Positions 27,576 to 36,191 of a stretch of DNA of 55,979 nt are shown piece after piece; positions within the stretch are counted from its first letter, which is position 1; the number at the start of each line of letters is the position of its first letter. The notes under the pieces are model-generated. The model did not search any database and was not told the DNA's origin. It was given only the letters and a program-made list of their open reading frames with translations. Made by a program: the position numbers and the translations under genes. Source of the DNA: JBBKWQ01 sp037969115 (GTDB taxonomy: Bacteria > Actinomycetota > Acidimicrobiia > Acidimicrobiales > Ilumatobacteraceae); contig JBBKWQ010000048.1 in assembly GCA_037969115.1 (NCBI GenBank), positions 1 to 55,979 of the forward strand, read 5' to 3'.

Positions 27576-28703
27576 TCAGATGAACCAGATCCGCCGTCGG
27601 CGGCGCGGTGGGTGCTCGGCAGCCAGTTGCTGGTAGATCTCGCTGTACCGCGACGCCAACGTCGTCATGGCGAAGTCGTCGGCACGCACGGTGCCCGCTG
27701 ATACGAGGCGGGCCGTGACGGCCTGGTCGGTGAGTGCCACCTCCAGCGCACCCGCGAGAGCATCGACGTCACCGGGTTCGACCAGCAACGCGTCGATCCC
27801 GTGTGTGGCCACGTTGCGATACCCGGCGAGCGCGCTCGCAACGACCGGTGTCGCAGCCGCCATCGCCTCGACCAACACGACGCCGAACGACTCACCGTGC
27901 AGCGACGGGGCGCAGAACACCGATGCACTGCGGAGCCTGGCAAGTTTCTCGTCCTCGCTCAGCCTGCCGAGCCAGCGGAGCCGATCGTCCCTCGCATATT
28001 CGTGTTTCAGCCGCGCCGTGTCGGGGCCATCACCGGCGATCCAGACCACCACGTCGTCGAATCTGCGCTGGTCGAGACGCTGCACTGCTGCGAGGAGCAC
28101 GTCGAGTCCCTTGCGTTCCTCGTGACGTCCGAGGAAGAAAATCGAACGCGACGTCGTCACCACGGGTTCGGCACGCTGAATGCTGGCCACGTCGACCCCG
28201 TTGAACAGCACCTCGTAGTCACCGCCGAGATGTCCTTGCACGAGGTTCAGCGCATCCTTCGACACCGCCACCCGGTGGTCGATGTGGCCGGCGAGCCGCT
28301 TGAGCAGCGGCGCCATCGATCGGTAACTCGACGACCGTCCGGCGGCGTGAAACGTTCCCACGATCGGGACGGGGCGAATCGTGACGGCGGTGAGCGCCGG
28401 GCCGGGAACCAACGGTTCATGGACGTGCAACACGTCGAACTGCTCGTCGTTCAACACTCGGATCGTTCGAAATGCTGCCGCCGGATCGGGGGCGAGCGGA
28501 GCGATCGAGCCGTTCGCCGTGGTCGGCAGACTGTCGCCGAGTGGCGTCACATACGACTCGGGCGGCGGCCCGTCGCACGGGCCGAGCACCCGAACCTCCA
28601 GCCCGTCATGGCGGAGTTGACGCGCCAGGCCGAGCACCTGTGACTGCACGCCGCCAGGGATCGACAAGCTGTACGGACAGATCAGAGCCACGCGGAGGGT
28701 CAT
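27576..28703 (-). CDS. pimA: GT4 mannosyltransferase, PimA-like
   Basis: This is a 375-residue GT-B glycosyltransferase. The N-terminal loop CPYSLSIPGGVQSQVLGLARQL and the HVHEPLVPGP segment match PimA, which adds the first mannose to phosphatidylinositol from GDP-mannose. The C-terminal donor site shows FFLGRHEERKGLDVLL and HGESFGVVLVEAMAAATPVVAS (E-x7-E). It follows the patA-like gene with an ATGA overlap. Gene order thrS-HIT-pgsA-patA-pimA is the same as in M. tuberculosis, which strengthens the call. Confidence 0.88.
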   Translation of the reverse strand: MTLRVALICPYSLSIPGGVQSQVLGLARQLRHDGLEVRVLGPCDGPPPESYVTPLGDSLPTTANGSIAPLAPDPAAAFRTIRVLNDEQFDVLHVHEPLVPGPALTAVTIRPVPIVGTFHAAGRSSSYRSMAPLLKRLAGHIDHRVAVSKDALNLVQGHLGGDYEVLFNGVDVASIQRAEPVVTTSRSIFFLGRHEERKGLDVLLAAVQRLDQRRFDDVVVWIAGDGPDTARLKHEYARDDRLRWLGRLSEDEKLARLRSASVFCAPSLHGESFGVVLVEAMAAATPVVASALAGYRNVATHGIDALLVEPGDVDALAGALEVALTDQAVTARLVSAGTVRADDFAMTTLASRYSEIYQQLAAEHPPRRRRRIWFI

Positions 28704-29620
28704 GGTTCGTATCCAGGGTCGCTGGGCCAATTCGGCTGGAACAGATGCCACTGGGTCGGCGCGCGTCGGATCAGCACCTCCAACTCGCGGGCCAATTGCT
28801 GGGTGATGCGTGCGACGTCGCGCCGAAACGGGCCCTTCGTCCGCTCGGTCGGGATCGGTGGACGCACCACCCCGAGATGACCGTCGGAAAGGTCGGTGAA
28901 ATAGACAGCAGTCGGCAACAGAACCGCACCCGTGCGAAGGCTGAGCGTGGCGGGTCCCGCCGGCAACGTCGTGCGTTCACCGAAGAACTCGACCTGGACA
29001 CCGTTGCGTTGGATGTCACGATCGCTCAGCAGGCACACGATGTGATTGCGGCGTAGCGCAGCAACCACCTGACGACCGGCATCGGGACCGAGCGGCACCA
29101 CCTGCATACCCAGGTCGCTGCGGAGTGCCCGAAACCACTCGAAGAGCTCGGGAGGATCGATGCGCTCGACCACGACGGTCACATCGTGACCTCGGTCGGC
29201 CAGCCACCGCCCGGCCCACTCCCAACCGCCCAGATGTGGCAATGCCATGATGGCGCCGCAGCCCTGATCGAGCGCGGTCACGATGTGGTGGTAGCCGTCC
29301 TCGGTCATGTTTCGATCGACCGTCCGGGCCGAAAGGTTCGGTAGACGAAAGCTCTCGATCCAGTACTTCGTGTAGGTGTCGAATGCCGCCTGCACCGCAC
29401 GACGCATTCGCAAACCACCCATCGACGGATCGACGCGTCGCAAGTGGCGTTCGATCACCGCTCGCCGCTCGGCACTCGCGAGATTCGCCCCGAACCCGAG
29501 CGTCGGCACGAACGCCGCCGCGACCGCCGCGTTCGGTAGCCCTCTCGCCATCAGGGCTCCGAGTCGATAGGAGCCGTAGGTGACTCGGTCGGTGAACCGT
29601 TGTATCGGGTCGTCGGCCAC
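28700..29620 (-). CDS. Phosphatidylinositol mannoside acyltransferase, PatA-like
   Basis: This is a 306-residue protein of the LpxL/HtrB acyltransferase superfamily. The catalytic H-x4-E motif is in MALPHLGGWEWAG, and FFGERTTLPAGPATLSLRTGA is the acceptor-loop region. In mycobacteria the homologue (Rv2611c) acylates the PimA-added mannose on the cytoplasmic side. The start is GTG at 29620, 6 bp after pgsA. Coupled to the pimA-like gene by a 4-nt overlap. Confidence 0.86.
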   Translation of the reverse strand: MADDPIQRFTDRVTYGSYRLGALMARGLPNAAVAAAFVPTLGFGANLASAERRAVIERHLRRVDPSMGGLRMRRAVQAAFDTYTKYWIESFRLPNLSARTVDRNMTEDGYHHIVTALDQGCGAIMALPHLGGWEWAGRWLADRGHDVTVVVERIDPPELFEWFRALRSDLGMQVVPLGPDAGRQVVAALRRNHIVCLLSDRDIQRNGVQVEFFGERTTLPAGPATLSLRTGAVLLPTAVYFTDLSDGHLGVVRPPIPTERTKGPFRRDVARITQQLARELEVLIRRAPTQWHLFQPNWPSDPGYEP

Positions 29621-29626
29621 GACGCC

Positions 29627-30322
29627 TCAGGGACGCCGGCGAGGGACGCGCGTCCGACGGCGCGCGACACGCGCCTCCTTGCGGTCTTCACGGCGCGACC
29701 TCCGAAGGTCGATGCGGCGTTGCGTCACGGGCGCGACCTCCGCCTGCCGCCAGACCTTGACGAAGCGTTGTACGGCAGTGATCGAAGTCAGGACGAGCAT
29801 CACCCAGAGGATGGGCGCGAGGGCCGGAATCCACGGCTCGAGCAGCAGCCCGAGGCAGAGCAGGACGATTCGTTCGGCACGCTCCATCAATCCGCCCTTG
29901 GCGTCGAGGCCGAGTGACTCGGCCTTGGCACGCTGGTACGAGATCACCGACGACACGGCCATCACCGAGTACGGCAGCAGGGCCATGTGGGGCGACTTCT
30001 CGGACGCGAAGTACCACGCAATTCCCCCGAACAGAAAAGCATCGGTGACACGGTCGACGGTGGAGTCGAAGAATGCGCCCCGCTGGCTCGAAGCCCCGGT
30101 CGCCTTCGCGAGCGCTCCATCGAGCAGGTCGGGCAACGCGGCGAGGATCACGAGACCGAGCCCGACCCACAGCAACCCACTGCCGACTGCGACGGCGGCC
30201 GCAACGCCGACGACCAGCCCGACAACGGTGAGGTGATCCGGCGTCAGCCCGGTCTTGCGGAGTGCGTTGCCGAGCGGTTTGACGGCCTTGTCGACCGGTC
30301 CACGGAAACTTCCGTCGAACAT
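29627..30322 (-). CDS. CDP-alcohol phosphatidyltransferase, PI-phosphate synthase-like
   Basis: This is a 231-residue membrane enzyme that likely joins CDP-diacylglycerol to inositol phosphate, supplying PI for the next two genes. The CDP-AP signature is DLLDGALAK followed by GAFFDSTVD, with all four Asp in place, but the usual AR of the motif is AK. Several membrane helices surround it and the C-terminus is very basic. The same-frame region upstream of ATG 30322 overlaps the next gene and is not included. Confidence 0.86.
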   Translation of the reverse strand: MFDGSFRGPVDKAVKPLGNALRKTGLTPDHLTVVGLVVGVAAAVAVGSGLLWVGLGLVILAALPDLLDGALAKATGASSQRGAFFDSTVDRVTDAFLFGGIAWYFASEKSPHMALLPYSVMAVSSVISYQRAKAESLGLDAKGGLMERAERIVLLCLGLLLEPWIPALAPILWVMLVLTSITAVQRFVKVWRQAEVAPVTQRRIDLRRSRREDRKEARVARRRTRVPRRRP

Positions 30323-30336
30323 GGATGCTTCCTGTC

Positions 30337-30864
30337 CTACTGATCGGCGGGCGCCGTGGCCCACCGTTCGGGATTGTCCTCGATGAGATGTTCGACGACT
30401 CGTCCATCGACGGCGTCGACGAGCACGAGCCCCCGGCGATGTGGCGGTTCCTCGACGGAATAACACAGCACACGCCACGTCGGTCGACTCCGAAAGCCGT
30501 GCCAGACCTGTTGCGCGGACGCGTGCCCGACTGCGAATCCGACGGCCTTCTGAGCGGCGACCAGCGCCTCTTTCTCGTCGACGTGCATCCGCCAACCGGA
30601 GGTCAGGCTGAACAACCCGAACACTCCGAGCAGGAGCGCAGCCCAGCCGAATCCGGCGTTGACTCGAACCGAGTCGGTGCCCACGACCATCAGCAGGGCA
30701 CAGCCCGCTGCCATCGCCAAGTAGATGTATCCCGGTATGCGCCGACGGCTGTTGTCGGGAAACTCGTAGGCGCCGATGAAATTGGCAGCGTCGAGATCGT
30801 CGGGGAGCCGGTCCCGGATCTCGAGCGCGCTGTTCAGACCGTCAGGGTCGTCGGCACTGTTCAT
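30337..30864 (-). CDS. Two-helix membrane protein of unknown function in the PIM operon
   Basis: This is a 175-residue protein. A polar N-terminus is followed by two adjacent membrane helices (about 46-62 and 70-88) and a cytoplasmic C-terminal domain of about 80 residues (KEALVAAQKAVGFAVGH). No family was recognised. It lies between the HIT gene (12 bp gap) and pgsA (14 bp gap), all on the same strand, where M. tuberculosis has nothing. Likely co-transcribed with lipid genes; an envelope role is a guess from position only. Confidence 0.72.
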   Translation of the reverse strand: MNSADDPDGLNSALEIRDRLPDDLDAANFIGAYEFPDNSRRRIPGYIYLAMAAGCALLMVVGTDSVRVNAGFGWAALLLGVFGLFSLTSGWRMHVDEKEALVAAQKAVGFAVGHASAQQVWHGFRSRPTWRVLCYSVEEPPHRRGLVLVDAVDGRVVEHLIEDNPERWATAPADQ

Positions 30865-30876
30865 GACGCCGACAGC

Positions 30877-31392
30877 CTACGAGGTTCGATCGATCCGCGG
30901 CCAGGCTCGGCGCAAACGGTCGGCTGTGACGTCGAGCGCCTCCGGCAACGTCCGGGTGTTCGCGATTGCCGTCATGAAGTTGGAATCGCCGGTCCAGCGA
31001 GGAACGACGTGAACATGGAGATGGTCACTCACCGATCCTCCCGCGGGCTGACCGAGATTGACACCGACGTTGATCCCACCCGGTCGGTACGCCGACTTGA
31101 TGGCGCTGACCGCGTCGGTGGTGGTCGACCAGAGCTCGGCGCCCTCGGACTCGGTGAGATCCTCGAGATTGGCGACTTCGCGGAACGGCAGGATCAGCAC
31201 ATGACCGGTCGCGTACGGAAAGGCATTCAGGATCGCGAAACACTCGGTGCCCCGAAAGACCACGTTGGTCTCGCCGTCGGACATCCCCGATTCGAGAATC
31301 TGCGTGAACACCGATCCAGCGCCGACTGATGGCGGGCCGCCTCCCTGGACGTACTCGGCGCGCCACCCGTTCCACAGGCGATCGAGCGTCAC
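30877..31392 (-). CDS. HIT family protein (AP4A phosphorylase-like)
   Basis: This is a 171-residue histidine-triad protein. The triad HLHVH is in SVSDHLHVHVVPRWTGDSNFM, and the N-terminal NAFPYATGHVLILPFREV stretch matches actinobacterial AP4A phosphorylases such as Rv2613c. It probably breaks dinucleoside polyphosphates made as a by-product by aminoacyl-tRNA synthetases, fitting its place right after thrS. GTG at 31392 overlaps the thrS stop by 4 nt. Confidence 0.9.
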   Translation of the reverse strand: MTLDRLWNGWRAEYVQGGGPPSVGAGSVFTQILESGMSDGETNVVFRGTECFAILNAFPYATGHVLILPFREVANLEDLTESEGAELWSTTTDAVSAIKSAYRPGGINVGVNLGQPAGGSVSDHLHVHVVPRWTGDSNFMTAIANTRTLPEALDVTADRLRRAWPRIDRTS

Positions 31393-33374
31393 GTCCGGAA
31401 GGCCTGCTCGGCGGAACTGGTGACCTCGTCGACGATCTGGCGGATGAAGGTGCCGAGGTCGACCCCGCGCTCGACATCTCCGCCTCGGGGGTTCACTCCG
31501 ACGGTGTTCTCGGCGAGGTCGTCGTCGCCGACGACGAGGATGTACGGAATCTTCTCCATCTTCGACGAGCGAATGCGCTTGCCGAGTCCGGCGTCGGCGT
31601 TGACGACGTCGACGCGCACGTCGGCTGCCGACAGGCGGTCAGCCACCGCCCGGGCGTACTCCTCGTGGGCCGTCGCCACCGGGAGCACGCGAACCTGGAT
31701 CGGCGACAGCCACGTCGGGAAGGCCCCGGCGTAGTGCTCGATGAGAACGCCGAAGAAGCGTTCGATCGAACCGAAGAGCGCCCGGTGCAACATGATCGGC
31801 TGATGACGATTGTTGTCGGCGCCGATGTACTCCAGCCCGAACCGCTCAGGCAACTGGAAGTCGGCCTGGATCGTCGAAAGCTGCCATGACCGCCCGATGG
31901 CGTCACGAACATCGATGTCGATCTTCGGTCCGTAGAACGCGGCGTCGCCGGCTTTCACCTGGTAATCCACTTCGTGGCGGTCGAGCGCCTCGCGAAGCGC
32001 AGCGGTGGCCTCGTCCCAGATCTCGTCGGATCCGACGTACTTCTCGGGGTCCTTCGTCGACAGGTTGAACGAAAAGTCGTCGAAGCCGAAAGCCCGCAGC
32101 ACCGACAGTACGAAGTCGAGCAAACCCGCAACCTCGGTAGCGAGCTGCTCCTTCGTGCAGTAGATGTGGCTGTCGTCCTGTGTGAATCCACGAATTCGCA
32201 GCAGGCCGTGCAGCGTGCCTTGTCGCTCGTAGCGGTACACGTTGCCCAGCTCGAAGAGCCGCAGAGGCAGTTCGCGGTAGCTGCGCTGCCTGCTCTTGAA
32301 GATCAGGCAGTGCATCGGGCAATTCATCGGCTTCATGTAGTACGTGCCGTTGTCCATCTCCATCGGCGGATACATGCCGTCGGCGTACCACTGGAGATGG
32401 CCCGATGTCTCGAACAGCTTTCCGTTGGCGAGGTGTGGGGTGAAGACGAACTCGTAGCCGCCCGATTCGTGGCGGGCCCGGCTGTAGTCCTCCATCAACT
32501 TGCGGACGATCGCTCCTTTCGGGTGCCACACGGCCAGACCGCCACCCAACTCGCTGGGAAAGCTGAGCAGATCGAGTTCGGTCGCCAACTTGCGATGGTC
32601 ACGCTTGGCGGCCTCTTCGAGCTGGTGCAGATGTTCGGCCAAGGCAGCCTTCGACTCCCACGCCGTGCCGTAGATGCGCTGGAGCATCGGACCGTCTTCC
32701 GTTCCCCGCCAATAGGCGCCGGAGGTCCGTTGGAGCGCAAAGTGCCCGAGACGACCGGTGGACGGCACGTGGGGACCGAGACAGAGATCGACGAACTCGT
32801 CCGTGTTGCGATACAGGCTCACCGTGTCGCCGGTTCCGACCTCGCCGACGTCGGCCTCGTCAGCCGTCTCCTGCACCCGCACCCGGTTGATGATCTCGCG
32901 CTTGTACGGTTGCTCGGCGAAGATCTCGAGCGCTTCGTCGGGGTCGACCTCCGAACGTACAAAGGGCTGATCGGCTTTGATGATCTCGCGCATCTCAGCC
33001 TCGATCGACGCCAGGTCGTCCTCGTGGATCGTCTTGCCATCAGGCAGGTCGAAGTCGTAGTAGAAGCCGTTCTCGATCGCCGGACCGATCGTGTACTTCG
33101 CTCCGGGAAACAGGCGCGTCACGGCCTGGGCGAGCACGTGTGCAGTGGAGTGTCGCAGCACGTGACGACCCTGGTCGGAGTCGCCGGTGACGATCGCAAC
33201 GGCCGCACCATCGTGCAAAGGGGCGGTCAGGTCAACCTCGTTGCCGTCCGCGACCGCGGCGACAGCTGCCTTCGCCAAACGACTCCCGATCGATTCGGCC
33301 AGAGTGAGCGCCGACGCACCTGCGGCAAACTCGCGGGCGGAACCGTCGGGCAAAGTGATCGTGATATTCGACAT
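31389..33374 (-). CDS. thrS: Threonine--tRNA ligase
   Basis: This is a 661-residue class II synthetase. It has a TGS domain (about 1-62), the editing domain with HSTAHVLAQAV and the Cys-containing site region, motif 2 around RYERQGTLHGLLRIRGFTQDD (split here in reading), the zinc ligand in MNCPMHCLIF, and a C-terminal anticodon domain. The start ATG at 33374 follows TACACT by 10 nt. It heads the thrS-HIT-PIM operon. Confidence 0.96.
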   Translation of the reverse strand: MSNITITLPDGSAREFAAGASALTLAESIGSRLAKAAVAAVADGNEVDLTAPLHDGAAVAIVTGDSDQGRHVLRHSTAHVLAQAVTRLFPGAKYTIGPAIENGFYYDFDLPDGKTIHEDDLASIEAEMREIIKADQPFVRSEVDPDEALEIFAEQPYKREIINRVRVQETADEADVGEVGTGDTVSLYRNTDEFVDLCLGPHVPSTGRLGHFALQRTSGAYWRGTEDGPMLQRIYGTAWESKAALAEHLHQLEEAAKRDHRKLATELDLLSFPSELGGGLAVWHPKGAIVRKLMEDYSRARHESGGYEFVFTPHLANGKLFETSGHLQWYADGMYPPMEMDNGTYYMKPMNCPMHCLIFKSRQRSYRELPLRLFELGNVYRYERQGTLHGLLRIRGFTQDDSHIYCTKEQLATEVAGLLDFVLSVLRAFGFDDFSFNLSTKDPEKYVGSDEIWDEATAALREALDRHEVDYQVKAGDAAFYGPKIDIDVRDAIGRSWQLSTIQADFQLPERFGLEYIGADNNRHQPIMLHRALFGSIERFFGVLIEHYAGAFPTWLSPIQVRVLPVATAHEEYARAVADRLSAADVRVDVVNADAGLGKRIRSSKMEKIPYILVVGDDDLAENTVGVNPRGGDVERGVDLGTFIRQIVDEVTSSAEQAFRT

Positions 33375-33384
33375 GGCACCCGAA

Positions 33385-33390
33385 AGTGTA
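33385..33390 (-). promoter_or_regulatory. -10 box for thrS-PIM operon
   Basis: TACACT on the minus strand ends 10 nt before the thrS ATG; the leader would be about 4 nt or less. Confidence 0.45.
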
Positions 33391-33448
33391 CGAGCGACGG
33401 TTCGTCAAACCGGAAACGGATTTGGCCGCCTGGCCACATCGCGCGAAC

Positions 33449-34207
33449 TCACCGGCCGGCGACGGCGACCAGCTCTCGTTCGGGCTCTGCCTCGGCGACG
33501 GTGGCGACCCTGCTCGGCGTCGCCGGCTCCGAGTCGACCTTCTCGCCCGAGTACAGGTTGTGGTAGGTCTGCCCGGTGATCTCGCGGATCTCGTACATGA
33601 GCTCGTCGATCATCGACCGCCACGCGAGATGCTCCGGTCCGCGGTTCACGTAACGTTCGGGCCGGATCGGCCGACCGATCTCGATCGTGCACTCGCGGCG
33701 GAGCCTCGGAAAGTTCGAGCCGATCGGCTGGATCTGGTCGGTACCGGTGATGCCGACGGGGAAGATCGGACATCCGACCTTCATGGCCAGTCGTGCGGCA
33801 CCGGTGCGTCCTTTGTACAGGTCGCCGTCGCGACTGCGCGTTCCCTCGGGGTACAAGCCGAACAGTTCGCCGCGTCGGAGCACGCTCTCGGCGGCATCGA
33901 GCGCATCTTGGCTCTTGTCGCCCCCGGAGCGATCGATGGGAATCATGCCGAGCGCGGGAAAGAGATGTTTGGTCTTCCAATCGTCCATGTACTCGGCTTT
34001 GCCGACGAAACTGATGTTTCGGGGCACCGACATCATGAGGAACGACGAGTCGATGAAGCTGATGTGGTTCGGGCACAGGATGGCCGGGCCATCTGCCGGA
34101 AGTCGGTCGAAACCGACCTGGTTGATCTTCCAGAGCCGTGTCACGAGAGGAGCGAAGAACCCACGGGTCCGCTCCTGCAACTTTCCGGCACCATCGCGTG
34201 ACCCCAT
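33449..34207 (-). CDS. PlsC-like lysophospholipid acyltransferase
   Basis: This is a 252-residue 1-acyl-glycerol-3-phosphate acyltransferase family protein that probably makes phosphatidic acid. It carries the H-x4-D catalytic motif in CPNHISFIDSSFL, the FVGKAEYMDDW block, and the acceptor motif YPEGTRSRDG. ATG at 34207 is chosen because TACGAT ends 8 nt upstream; a GTG at 34240 would add 11 residues. The C-terminal 30 residues are Ala/Glu-rich and not conserved in the family. Confidence 0.88.
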   Translation of the reverse strand: MGSRDGAGKLQERTRGFFAPLVTRLWKINQVGFDRLPADGPAILCPNHISFIDSSFLMMSVPRNISFVGKAEYMDDWKTKHLFPALGMIPIDRSGGDKSQDALDAAESVLRRGELFGLYPEGTRSRDGDLYKGRTGAARLAMKVGCPIFPVGITGTDQIQPIGSNFPRLRRECTIEIGRPIRPERYVNRGPEHLAWRSMIDELMYEIREITGQTYHNLYSGEKVDSEPATPSRVATVAEAEPERELVAVAGR

Positions 34208-34215
34208 GGGCAGGC

Positions 34216-34221
34216 ATCGTA
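34216..34221 (-). promoter_or_regulatory. -10 box for plsC-like gene (leaderless)
   Basis: TACGAT on the minus strand ends 8 nt before the ATG at 34207. Confidence 0.4.
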
Positions 34222-34311
34222 AACCATTTGCCCGACGCACTCACCAAGCGAACATGTATTCCCTGTGAACAATCGGCGCGCGTGTTCGGCCCCCGCGAAT
34301 GGCGATCGTGA

Positions 34312-35454
34312 TCAGAGGATGACGCCGAGCAGGTCGGCTGCCGGCCGGGTCGACTCGCCTCGACGCGCCGCGTCGTCGACCGCCGCGACGGCACCCGGTG
34401 AGTCGAGATCGTCGTCGAGGTGGTGCCGAACGGCGTCGAGCACCGTGCCGAGCGTTCCGTCGGCGGCCGCCCGCCATGCGTCGAGTCGCGCTGCGTTGCG
34501 CGGCATCAACTCGTCGTCCCATTCCCACTCCGTGCGGTAGTGGTGTTCGATCAACGCCAGCCGGATCGCCATCGGCTCCCACTCTTCGCGGAGACGGTCG
34601 ACGAACACCAGGTTGCCCAGGCTCTTCGACATCTTCTGTCCGTCCATGCCGATGAGCGCTGTGTGCATCCAGTGCTTCACGAACGTTTCCCCGGTCGCCG
34701 CCTCCGACTGCGCCCGTTCACACTCATGGTGCGGGAAGATGAGGTCGGAACCGCCACCGTGCAGATCGACCGTGGTACCGAGCTCACGCAGCGCCAGCGC
34801 ACTGCATTCGATGTGCCAGCCCGGGCGTCCCGGTCCCCACATGGTGTCCCACGACGGCTCGTCGGCCTCCGAGGGATGCCACAGCACGAAATCGAGTGGG
34901 TTGCGCTTGTTGGGGTCGTCGATCTTGCCGCCGCGCTGACCTGCCAGCTCGACCATCTGATCGGTGTCGTAGTTGCTGAGCGCGCCGAACGAATCGTATT
35001 TCGACACGTCGAAGTAGACGGAGCCGCCCGATTCGTACGCAAACCCGCGGTCGAGCACCATGCCGATGAATCCGCGGATGTCCGGAATGGCCGACGACGC
35101 CCTCGGCGATGACGCGACCGGCAGGGCGTTCAGGGCGACCATGTCGCGTTCGAACCTGGCCTCCTCCCCCGCTGCCAGATCGAGATAGTGCACACCGAGC
35201 TCACGCGCCTTGGCGAAGAGTGGATCGTCGACGTCGGTGACGTTACGAACGCAGCGCACGTCGTGCCCCTTGTCGATGAGATGCCGCTGCAACACGTCGT
35301 AGGCGATGAACGTCGATGCGTGCCCGAGGTGGGTGGCGTCATACGGCGTGATGCCACACGTGTACATGAGCACGGTCTCGTCGGGTTCGAACGGGACGAT
35401 CGATCGACGGGCAGTGTCGTACAGCTGCAGACGAGATCGTGAGGTGTGGGACAT
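34312..35454 (-). CDS. mshC: Mycothiol ligase MshC
   Basis: This is a 380-residue CysRS-related enzyme that ligates cysteine to glucosaminyl-inositol in mycothiol synthesis. MYTCGITPYDATHLGHA is the MshC version of the HIGH region (CysRS has CGPTVYD), the zinc region includes GWHIECSALAL and HHECERAQSEA, and KMSKSLGN is intact. It lacks the CysRS C-terminal anticodon domain, as expected. The ATG at 35454 begins 2 nt after the npdG-like stop, so a TTG at 35460 is unlikely. Confidence 0.93.
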   Translation of the reverse strand: MSHTSRSRLQLYDTARRSIVPFEPDETVLMYTCGITPYDATHLGHASTFIAYDVLQRHLIDKGHDVRCVRNVTDVDDPLFAKARELGVHYLDLAAGEEARFERDMVALNALPVASSPRASSAIPDIRGFIGMVLDRGFAYESGGSVYFDVSKYDSFGALSNYDTDQMVELAGQRGGKIDDPNKRNPLDFVLWHPSEADEPSWDTMWGPGRPGWHIECSALALRELGTTVDLHGGGSDLIFPHHECERAQSEAATGETFVKHWMHTALIGMDGQKMSKSLGNLVFVDRLREEWEPMAIRLALIEHHYRTEWEWDDELMPRNAARLDAWRAAADGTLGTVLDAVRHHLDDDLDSPGAVAAVDDAARRGESTRPAADLLGVIL

Positions 35455-35456
35455 GC

Positions 35457-36134
35457 TCAACCGTCAACAGCGCGCGGGTCGCCTTTGATTCCCGTGAGCT
35501 TGGGAGCGACCCTCGTCTTGTACCGCACGTTGAGTTGCAGCAACACCGCGGTGAACGCCTCGATCGCGGTGGCGTTCGACAGTTCACCGGCATCGAGCGG
35601 GCGGCAGCCCGGGATCTCGCCCACGAGTTCACTCACCAGGCGGACCGCTGCGGGATCGTCGCCACAGATCAGCACGTCGGACTCGATCGGTTCACCGAGA
35701 TTTCCCAGCTCAGCCGCCGGGAGATGATGGAACGCGGCGACGACACGACACTCCGGCACCGCGGCCTGAACGTGGGCTGCCACACTCCCGCGGGGCGGCA
35801 CCAGCGGCTGGAACTCGTGGCCGACGCGAACCAGTGCGTTGGCCATGCTCACCACGACCTTGCCCTTCAACGCGGTGAGATGTTCCTGTGCGATCGTGGC
35901 CGCCGAAACCCACGGCGTCGCGATCACGACGAGGTCGCAGTCGGCCGCCGCTTCGTTGTCGCCGAGCTGCTGCAGTTCGGCGAGCTCGGGGTACTTGTCG
36001 ACCTTGCGGTCCCGGGCCTCCATGGCGCGGTACTTCGACCGGGACCCGATCACGGCTTCGTATCCGATACTCGAGAAGCGGGCCGCCAACGCGCTGCCCG
36101 CCGGGCCGGTTCCGCCAAGAATGCCGATTCGCAT
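35457..36134 (-). CDS. npdG: F420:NADPH oxidoreductase (NpdG-like)
   Basis: This is a 225-residue Rossmann enzyme that moves hydride between NADPH and coenzyme F420. It begins MRIGILGGTGPAGSALAARF and has the NADP-favouring VIGSRSKYRAMEARD, then LVVIATPWVSAATIA, SMANALVRV, and VVAAFHHLPAAEL. This shows the organism likely makes F420. It sits directly upstream of mshC with 2 nt between stop and start. Confidence 0.9.
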   Translation of the reverse strand: MRIGILGGTGPAGSALAARFSSIGYEAVIGSRSKYRAMEARDRKVDKYPELAELQQLGDNEAAADCDLVVIATPWVSAATIAQEHLTALKGKVVVSMANALVRVGHEFQPLVPPRGSVAAHVQAAVPECRVVAAFHHLPAAELGNLGEPIESDVLICGDDPAAVRLVSELVGEIPGCRPLDAGELSNATAIEAFTAVLLQLNVRYKTRVAPKLTGIKGDPRAVDG

Positions 36135-36177
36135 GTGGGAAGCCTGCCACATTGCCGCCCGCGCTCCACCAGGCGGC

Positions 36178-36183
36178 TACCGT
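36178..36183 (+). promoter_or_regulatory. -10 box for fabI (leaderless)
   Basis: TACCGT on the plus strand ends 8 nt before the fabI ATG at 36192. Confidence 0.4.
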
Positions 36184-36191
36184 CGCAGGTC

